Source: Paracoccaceae bacterium (lineage in GTDB: Bacteria; Pseudomonadota; Alphaproteobacteria; Rhodobacterales; Rhodobacteraceae). Taken from it: DNA of 5,095 nt. The DNA is taken from assembly GCA_018222665.1 (NCBI GenBank), contig JAAEZW010000167.1, positions 1-5,095 on the forward strand, given 5' to 3'. Below the pieces are notes generated by a model that was given only the letters and a program-made list of their open reading frames with translations, had not been told where the DNA came from and ran no database searches. Made by a program: the position numbers and the translations under genes. Below, in pieces: positions 1-5,095 of this stretch. Every line of letters starts with the position of its first letter. Within the stretch, counting starts at the first letter, position 1.

Positions 1-202
1 CGCGAGGCAGGTCAAAACACAATAAAGCACAGTGTCGCGCGCGGGCGCGAGGGGGAAAATACGTATTGGCGCCACAATCCGCGGGTGCGCGCGCACGTTG
101 CATTTCAGCATTGCACCGTCAACAAAACGGTGGATGAAAAGGTGGATAGTAACCGCTTACAATAATTAATGTATTGTTTTCTATATTTTTTATTGAAAGT
201 AG
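1..202. other. Left-edge intergenic stretch without a supported gene
   Basis: This stretch lies beyond the 3' end of the minus-strand tRNA. Its first ~100 bp are GC-rich with runs of alternating CG; its last ~45 bp are AT-rich. Three perfect palindromes are visible: AATACGTATT (58-67), TGGCGCCA (67-74) and GTGCGCGCGCAC (85-96). Plus-strand frame 1 is open from the window edge to a TAA at 163-165 (54 codons, Arg-rich). It could be the end of a gene, but it resembles no protein I know and has no other support. A weak AT-only hairpin (ACAATA 159-164 with TATTGT 172-177) followed by a T-rich stretch could be a poor plus-strand terminator. No clear T-tract terminator for the tRNA was found on the minus strand. 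Confidence 0.4.
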
Positions 203-287
203 TGGTGCGGGTGGAGGGACTTGAACCCCCACGCCTCGCGGCGCCAGAACCTAAATCTGGTGCGTCTACCAATTTCGCCACACCCGC
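203..287 (-). tRNA. tRNA-Leu (anticodon UAG)
   Basis: The reverse complement folds as an 85-nt class II tRNA. The acceptor stem is GCGGGTG paired with CACCCGC, followed by discriminator A and a genomically encoded CCA. The D-arm contains the typical leucine pattern GAAATTGGTAGACGCA. The anticodon stem CCAGA/TCTGG encloses the loop TTTAGGT, giving anticodon UAG, which reads CUA and, by wobble, other CUN codons. A long variable arm (CGCCGCGAGGCGT) and a T-arm with TTCAAGT follow. A long variable arm with this anticodon identifies leucine. The gene stands alone, with no second tRNA beside it. I see no sign of an integrated element at its 3' end, although only about 200 bp beyond it are visible. 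Confidence 0.97.
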
Positions 288-290
288 ACT

Positions 291-311
291 GTCACGACCT
301 CGTCGTGTGAC
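291..311 (-). other. Imperfect inverted repeat in the tRNA-Leu leader
   Basis: GTCACGAC (291-298) and GTCGTGTGAC (302-311) pair apart from a two-base bulge, with a three-base loop. The element ends only 3 bp from the mature tRNA 5' end. It would lie in the 5' leader of the precursor if transcription begins at the promoter proposed at 317-344, so it could be a leader hairpin near the RNase P cut. It could also be chance or a protein-binding site. Confidence 0.3.
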
Positions 312-316
312 GGGTG

Positions 317-344
317 ATTAGCAAAGTTTGTTTCAGAATGTCGA
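317..344 (-). promoter_or_regulatory. Candidate sigma-70-type promoter of tRNA-Leu
   Basis: On the minus strand, TCGACA (339-344, 5 of 6 bases of the -35 consensus) is followed after 16 bp by GCTAAT (317-322, 4 of 6 bases of the -10 consensus). The expected start point leaves a leader of roughly 22 nt before the tRNA, a sensible arrangement for a tRNA gene. This is a consensus match by eye only. Confidence 0.4.
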
Positions 345-1156
<812 letters not shown>

Positions 1157-1189
1157 TTTAACAGTTTCACGATAGAGAGGAACAAAACC

Positions 1190-2596
1190 ATGAGCGCAAA
1201 AGACTTGCTCGCAATGATCGCTGACGAAGGCGCGGAATATGTGGATATCCGCTTTACTGACCCTCGCGGCAAACTTCAGCACGTAACAGTGATGTCAGAT
1301 CAGGTTGACGAAGACTTCATCGAAGAAGGCTTTATGTTTGACGGATCATCTATCGCAGGTTGGAAATCAATCGAAGCGTCAGACATGAAATTGATCATCG
1401 ACACAGCAAGTGCCTATGTCGATCCATTCTATGCGGAAAAAACAATCTGTGTGCATTGTTCAGTTGTTGAACCAGACACAGGCGAAGCATACGAGCGTGA
1501 CCCACGCGGCACAGCGCAAAAAGCAGAGGCCTACCTGAAATCATCAGGCATTGGTGACGCAGCATTCATGGGCCCAGAAGCTGAATTCTTCCTATTCGAT
1601 GATGTACGCTTCCAAAACTCAATGAACAAAGTTTCATTCGAAGTTGACGCAATTGACGCGGCTTGGAATACAGACACAGAATATGAAATGGGCAACACTG
1701 GCCACCGTCCAGGGGTCAAAGGCGGCTATTTCCCTGTAAACCCGGTGGACGATGGCCAAGACATCCGTTCAGAAATGCTATCAACAATGAAGCGTTTGGG
1801 CATGAAAGTTGACAAGCACCACCACGAAGTGGCGTCCTGTCAGCACGAATTGGGTCTGATCTTTGACAGCCTAACAAAACAAGCGGACGAGCTGCAGAAA
1901 TACAAATACGTGATCCACAATGTTGCACAAGCCTACGGCAAATCAGCGACATTCATGCCAAAGCCAATCGCAGGTGACAACGGCACAGGGATGCACGTGA
2001 ACATGTCTATCTGGAAAGATGGCAAGCCGTTGTTTGCAGGCGACAAATACGCGGATCTATCTGACGAAGCGCTCTACTTCATCGGTGGTATCCTAAAGCA
2101 TGCGAAATCGCTAAACGCCTTCACAAACCCATCAACAAACTCTTACAAGCGTTTGATCCCAGGGTTCGAAGCTCCCGTGATGTGTGCCTATTCTGCACGT
2201 AACCGTTCAGGCTGTGTTCGTATCCCATGGACAGAGTCACCAAAGGCAAAACGTGTAGAAGCACGTTTTCCAGATCCTTCAGCGAACCCATACCTATGTT
2301 TCGCAGCACTATTGATGGCTGGCCTAGACGGCATCAAAAACAAAATCCATCCTGGCGAAGCAATGGACAAAAACCTATACGATCTTCCTGCGGAAGAGTT
2401 GGCAGAAATCCCAACAGTATGTGGTTCATTGCGCGAAGCGATGGAAGCCCTTCAGGCGGATTACGAGTATTTGACAGCGGGTGGCGTATTCACCAAAGAT
2501 CAAATCGACGGTTACATCGACCTGAAAATGGAAGAGATCGAAACATACGAACACACACCACACCCAGTGGAATACGGTATGTACTACAGCTGCTAA
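1190..2596 (+). CDS. glnA: Glutamine synthetase, type I (GlnA)
   Basis: This enzyme joins ammonia to glutamate using ATP to give glutamine; the family forms cytoplasmic dodecamers. The 468 residues match the usual length of type I-beta enzymes. The N-terminal beta-grasp domain contains the [10 protein letters not shown] loop (49-58). Catalytic-domain landmarks are the metal ligands Glu130 and Glu132 in MGPEAEFF, His212 and Glu220, the NGTGMH motif (264-269), NRSGCVRIP (338-346) and Glu357 in RVEARFPDP. Tyr397 in NLYDLP is the site adenylylated by GlnE, so the sequence supports control by reversible adenylylation fed by the upstream PII protein. AGAGAGG at 1174-1180 serves the ATG. Codon use is unusual: by hand count ACA supplies 18 of 21 Thr, TCA 17 of 28 Ser and CTA 10 of 29 Leu codons, far more than in the dddP fragment. 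The gene ends just before a strong terminator. Confidence 0.98.
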   Translation: MSAKDLLAMIADEGAEYVDIRFTDPRGKLQHVTVMSDQVDEDFIEEGFMFDGSSIAGWKSIEASDMKLIIDTASAYVDPFYAEKTICVHCSVVEPDTGEAYERDPRGTAQKAEAYLKSSGIGDAAFMGPEAEFFLFDDVRFQNSMNKVSFEVDAIDAAWNTDTEYEMGNTGHRPGVKGGYFPVNPVDDGQDIRSEMLSTMKRLGMKVDKHHHEVASCQHELGLIFDSLTKQADELQKYKYVIHNVAQAYGKSATFMPKPIAGDNGTGMHVNMSIWKDGKPLFAGDKYADLSDEALYFIGGILKHAKSLNAFTNPSTNSYKRLIPGFEAPVMCAYSARNRSGCVRIPWTESPKAKRVEARFPDPSANPYLCFAALLMAGLDGIKNKIHPGEAMDKNLYDLPAEELAEIPTVCGSLREAMEALQADYEYLTAGGVFTKDQIDGYIDLKMEEIETYEHTPHPVEYGMYYSC

Positions 2597-2617
2597 TCAG
2601 CGGTCTGATCGAAATAG

Positions 2618-2647
2618 AAAACGCCCCGTTTCGCGGGGCGTTTTTTT
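2618..2647 (+). terminator. Rho-independent terminator of glnBA, probably bidirectional
   Basis: ACGCCCCG (2621-2628) pairs perfectly with CGGGGCGT (2634-2641) around a five-base loop, and three further A-T pairs extend the base of the stem. Seven T residues (2641-2647) follow, starting 22 bp after the glnA stop codon. Read on the minus strand the same stem is followed by TTTTCTATTTC, so it may also stop transcription from the converging minus-strand gene that ends at 2716, for which I see no other terminator. Confidence 0.93.
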
Positions 2648-2715
2648 ATGGAAAAGACTTTGTTATTAGGCGAGTCACCAGATCGGGTTTGCCCATTGGA
2701 AACGGGTCCAGCCCC

Positions 2716-3240
2716 CTACCCCAGCAACAAACAGTGTTCTGCACGATAATCTTCAAAGGCACATGTAAAACGATCGGCCTTGGCAATAACATCCTGTCCA
2801 AAATGCATATAGAAAAAACTGACTGAGGTTTCGTAGGAATGTGTTGTGCCGTCATTGCGTGGCGATGGGATGCCTGCCTCTTTTCCGCGCAAATTTGATT
2901 TTTCAAAGCGCGCTTCAAAGGGCGCGCGCATCTGAAAATAGACAATCGCCGTGTCCTGTGACCCCGTTGGCCCAGGCATCGCCACAAATTGCGCACCACG
3001 GTTAAAGGGCAATTCGGCCCCAGTCATATCAAATTGGAACGACGACCATAGGGTGAATTCACCTGATTTTTGCCGCACCCAGCGATAGGTCATCATGGTG
3101 CAACCGTCCACATCTACCGCATGCCGTTCCTGCGCCGTTTCGTTGTGGCCTGCTTCAATCAATATCTGTTTTAATGTGTCTGATGTGGCGGGTGTCATCC
3201 AACACACCACCGCGACTGCCCCGCATAAAATGCGTTTCAT
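2716..3240 (-). CDS. Small secreted protein of unknown function
   Basis: I do not recognise this 174-residue protein. The ATG at 3240 is chosen because it opens directly with a signal peptide: positive MKR, a hydrophobic core (ILCGAVAVVCW) and a likely signal peptidase I site after ATS at about residue 20. The frame continues upstream by 49 codons, but that extension has no signal-like or conserved look. The ribosome-binding site is weak: AAAAAGG abuts the ATG and GGGAT lies about 10 bp upstream. The mature part (~154 residues) has no further membrane segment, so it is probably periplasmic. It has three cysteines (47, 160, 170), of which two could form a disulfide, and aromatic-rich stretches such as FTLWSSFQF and SFFYMHF. 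It converges on glnA and lies 125 bp beyond the DUF3445 gene on the same strand. The signal peptide and normal codon structure argue that it is real; its role is unknown. Confidence 0.75.
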   Translation of the reverse strand: MKRILCGAVAVVCWMTPATSDTLKQILIEAGHNETAQERHAVDVDGCTMMTYRWVRQKSGEFTLWSSFQFDMTGAELPFNRGAQFVAMPGPTGSQDTAIVYFQMRAPFEARFEKSNLRGKEAGIPSPRNDGTTHSYETSVSFFYMHFGQDVIAKADRFTCAFEDYRAEHCLLLG

Positions 3241-3274
3241 CCTTTTTATCCCATCTCTCCGATCACCCAGAGAT

Positions 3275-3304
3275 AGCATAGCGCAGAGGGATTTCACGGT
3301 GCAA
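3275..3304 (-). promoter_or_regulatory. Weak candidate promoter of the secreted-protein gene
   Basis: On the minus strand TTGCAC (3299-3304) and TATGCT (3275-3280) are 18 bp apart, about 35 bp before the chosen ATG. The matches to sigma-70 consensus are only partial (3 of 6 and 4 of 6). If real, the gene has its own promoter rather than depending on read-through from the DUF3445 gene upstream. Confidence 0.22.
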
Positions 3305-3364
3305 TAGTGTAAATGCAAATGGACATGCACCGCAGAGTTGAACCCAGCAGGCTTCCGCCTCTCC

Positions 3365-4093
3365 TCAGGCCTCAGTATCCACAACAAATGTATGAATGCC
3401 GAACACGACTGCGCGGGTTTTGGGCAGGCGGATCAGGGTTTGACGTTCGCTGCGCAAATAACGTGCGTCGTGGCGTTCCTCGCCCGGGCGGCGGGCATAC
3501 ATGCTGCGTGGTTGAAACAGGGTGGGATCTGCATAGCGTAGGGCATTAAACCGCCACAGTGGGCGATCCACCTGAATGCCATCAAACAGGCGTTGAACCC
3601 GTTTTGCGATTTGATCGTCGTAGGGATCAACAGGGTCATGAATACCAACCAAACCCCGCATGAATTTTTCCGCCAACAGCCAACTGGCAGGAAAACACAA
3701 CACAGCCGACGTTAGGACGTGTTCATCGCCCCGCTGTTCCATAATGACAAAATCATTTTGCGCGATCTGCCCCATGCATCCCATCGGATCGTCATAATCA
3801 ACAGGCACCTTCCGCCCATCAGGGGTATGCACCATACCATCCACATGCTGCATCGCACCCGTGCGCGTGAAATAATCCACCACCTGCCCCAATAACTCCT
3901 GTGCAGCAGGCATGGCCGCAGGGTCAATTGCAATCACCTGATCCCGTTTGGTTGTGATCAATTCCTGACGCAGCGCCATCTGCGCGGCGTAAGCATCATC
4001 AATCATCAACCACTGATCCGGGTCCAGTGGCGATATCCCGGGCAATGGTTTTTCAGATGACGCATCAAAGGGGATGGATTTATGTAATATCAT
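3365..4093 (-). CDS. DUF3445 / heme-dependent oxidative N-demethylase-like protein
   Basis: The 242-residue product has the hallmarks of the DUF3445 family, whose characterised members are PAS-fold heme enzymes that oxidatively demethylate secondary amines such as dimethylamine (the DmmA-type subunit). Family-like stretches in order are LPGISPLDPDQWLMIDDAYA (17-36), QNDFVIME (112-119), VLCFPASW (131-138), GIHDPVDPYD (150-159), and the C-terminal block LRSERQTLIRLPKTRAVVF (213-231). No signal peptide is seen, so it should be cytoplasmic. The ATG at 4093 is chosen because MILHKSIPFD resembles the start of related roseobacter proteins as I remember them. It lacks a clear Shine-Dalgarno sequence; in-frame alternatives are ATG at 4132 and TTG at 4156. 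No reductase or ferredoxin partner genes (dmmB/C/D) are adjacent within the window, so the substrate is open. It is divergent from dddP. The family assignment is fairly firm; the activity is inferred. Confidence 0.85.
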   Translation of the reverse strand: MILHKSIPFDASSEKPLPGISPLDPDQWLMIDDAYAAQMALRQELITTKRDQVIAIDPAAMPAAQELLGQVVDYFTRTGAMQHVDGMVHTPDGRKVPVDYDDPMGCMGQIAQNDFVIMEQRGDEHVLTSAVLCFPASWLLAEKFMRGLVGIHDPVDPYDDQIAKRVQRLFDGIQVDRPLWRFNALRYADPTLFQPRSMYARRPGEERHDARYLRSERQTLIRLPKTRAVVFGIHTFVVDTEA

Positions 4094-4194
4094 GATCACA
4101 TGCTTTGAATTAGTCAGGTCACTTCTGAGCATGACCCGACCAAACGCGATCCGCAACTGATCAAGTGCAACGTATGAAAATTAAGTCATATTCG

Positions 4195-4221
4195 CGACAA
4201 AAATTTCGTCGGTTTTTGACG
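4195..4221. promoter_or_regulatory. Candidate operator: nested inverted repeats between the DUF3445 gene and dddP
   Basis: CGACAAAAA (4195-4203) and TTTTTGACG (4213-4221) are inverted copies matching at 8 of 9 positions, 9 bp apart. The left half is also part of a second dyad, CGACAAAAATTTCGTCG (4195-4211), with one mismatched pair. The element lies 56-82 bp before the dddP start and about 100 bp before the divergent gene, where a shared regulator could bind. TTGACG at 4216-4221 could act as a -35 box for dddP, in which case the repeat overlaps the promoter, but no good -10 follows. No regulator can be named. Confidence 0.35.
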
Positions 4222-4276
4222 GTTCTGCTTAATTCCTTCGCTTCACGATGAGAAAACATCTATTCGGAGTTTTGAA

Positions 4277-5095
4277 ATGAACGATCACTTCCGCGACTAC
4301 CGTAAAATTGACCCAACACGCGGTGCCACGTTGGATGATGGGTCCCCCAATGATAACAACCGTGTGGAAATTGGACCAACCCAACTGGCCTTTCGCGAGT
4401 GGGAGGATGCGGGGTTACAGCCGCCCAATCTGGAACGGATGCGTGCATATCGTTGGAAACGCCTTACACAGCATATCGTTGATCGTGGATATGGTGGATT
4501 GCTAATGTTTGATCCACTGAACATCCGATATGCCACCGATAGCACCAATATGCAGTTGTGGAACACGCACAACCCGTTTCGTGCGGTTTTACTGTGTGCG
4601 GATGGGTATATGGTGATTTGGGATTACAAAAACTCTCCCTTCCTGTCGGAATTCAATCCACTGGTGCGCGAACAACGGTCGGGCGCGGATTTGTTTTACT
4701 TTGATCGTGGCGACAAAGTGGACGTGGCCGCGGATGTGTTTTCAAACGAAGTGCGCGTATTGATGGAAGAACATGCAGGCGGCAACAAACGGCTTGCGGT
4801 TGATAAAATCATGCTGCACGGCCTGCGCGCGTTGGAAGCGCAGGGGTTTGAAATTATGGAAGGCGAAGAAGTCACCGAAAAATCGCGTTCGATTAAAGGC
4901 CCAGATGAAATTTTGGCGATGCGCTGTGCGTCAGTTGCGTGTGAAAACGCGGTGGCCGAGATGGAGCGGATTACGCGCCGTGATGTACCCTTGGGCAATA
5001 TGAGTGAGGACGCCATTTGGGCGGTACTGCACGCCGAAAACATCAAACGCGGCGGTGAATGGATTGAAACGCGGCTTCTGGCCTCGGGTCCGCGC
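4277..5095 (+). CDS. dddP: Dimethylsulfoniopropionate (DMSP) lyase DddP, 5' part
   Basis: DddP cleaves the algal osmolyte DMSP into dimethyl sulfide and acrylate. It belongs to the M24 peptidase/creatinase fold but works as a metal-dependent lyase. I recognise the protein from several stretches shared with roseobacter DddP as I remember it, including GATLDDG, IGPTQLAF, GGLLMFDPLNIRYATDSTNM, NPFRAVLLCADGYMVIWDYK, DLFYFDRGDKVDVAADVF, VTEKSRSIKGPDEILAMRCA and GGEWIETRLLASGPR. The window holds 273 codons of an expected ~446. That covers the N-terminal creatinase-like domain and the start of the C-terminal 'pita-bread' domain; the metal ligands known in the family (Asp, His and Glu residues from about 295 on) lie past the edge and cannot be checked. 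CGGAG at 4265-4269, seven bases before the ATG, fixes the start. No frameshift or stop interrupts the visible part. The sequence alone cannot fully exclude a close non-lyase M24 relative, but the match is long and specific. Confidence 0.93.
   Translation, partial: MNDHFRDYRKIDPTRGATLDDGSPNDNNRVEIGPTQLAFREWEDAGLQPPNLERMRAYRWKRLTQHIVDRGYGGLLMFDPLNIRYATDSTNMQLWNTHNPFRAVLLCADGYMVIWDYKNSPFLSEFNPLVREQRSGADLFYFDRGDKVDVAADVFSNEVRVLMEEHAGGNKRLAVDKIMLHGLRALEAQGFEIMEGEEVTEKSRSIKGPDEILAMRCASVACENAVAEMERITRRDVPLGNMSEDAIWAVLHAENIKRGGEWIETRLLASGPR

Noticed and set aside
131..150. GTGGAT-type motifs resembling DnaA boxes
   Set aside because: The copies do not match the TTATCCACA box well, and the neighbouring genes are not those of an alphaproteobacterial replication origin.
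1..165. Open plus-strand frame from the left edge to a TAA at 163-165
   Set aside because: Only 54 codons are visible, Arg-rich from CG repeats and without recognisable similarity, so a gene end cannot be supported.
203..287. tRNA-Leu as an integration site for a mobile element
   Set aside because: No integrase gene or duplicated tRNA 3' end is visible, although only about 200 bp beyond the tRNA 3' end can be seen.
2227..2826. 199-codon plus-strand frame overlapping the end of glnA and running past its terminator
   Set aside because: It is an alternate frame of glnA for most of its length, crosses the terminator hairpin, and its product is rich in Arg and Ser with no domain-like pattern.
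3241..3387. Upstream 49-codon extension of the secreted-protein frame
   Set aside because: The ATG at 3240 opens directly onto a good signal peptide, which a longer start would bury; the extension looks noncoding.
4696..5046. 116-codon minus-strand frame opposite dddP
   Set aside because: It lies wholly within a clearly recognised dddP reading frame; its Ser- and Ala-rich product is typical of an antisense shadow.

Overview
The window looks like chromosomal DNA from a marine alphaproteobacterium of the Roseobacter group (Rhodobacterales) with only moderate GC. The main reasons are a glnB-glnA operon of alphaproteobacterial type and, at the right edge, a protein I recognise as the DMSP lyase DddP, an enzyme best known from roseobacters. 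Genus or species cannot be fixed from what is visible.

Layout. Positions 1-202 hold no gene I can support; they contain a GC-rich stretch with several short palindromes, then an AT-rich stretch. A complete tRNA-Leu(UAG) with encoded CCA lies on the minus strand at 203-287, with a plausible promoter at 317-344. A gene-poor, AT-rich stretch follows up to 817 and should carry the control region of the nitrogen operon. On the plus strand glnB (818-1156, PII signal protein) and glnA (1190-2596, type I glutamine synthetase) are 33 bp apart and end at a strong hairpin terminator (2618-2647) that may work in both directions. Two minus-strand genes converge on it: a small secreted protein of unknown function (2716-3240) and a DUF3445 / heme-dependent oxidative N-demethylase-like protein (3365-4093). 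The latter is divergent from dddP (4277 to beyond the right edge, plus strand) across a 183-bp shared upstream region that contains an inverted repeat.

How the genes fit together. GlnB and GlnA form the core nitrogen-assimilation pair: PII senses 2-oxoglutarate, ATP/ADP and, through uridylylation at Tyr51, nitrogen status; GlnA makes glutamine and is controlled by adenylylation at Tyr397. Both modification sites are present. DddP cleaves dimethylsulfoniopropionate, and the DUF3445 family includes enzymes that oxidatively demethylate secondary amines, so the right half pairs two likely functions in breakdown of methylated osmolyte compounds. Whether they are co-regulated, or tied to the nitrogen genes, is inference. 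I saw no mobile element, CRISPR array or clear novel system. The best leads are the lone DUF3445 gene facing dddP, the operator-like repeat between them, the unknown secreted protein and the strongly A-ending codon usage of glnA.
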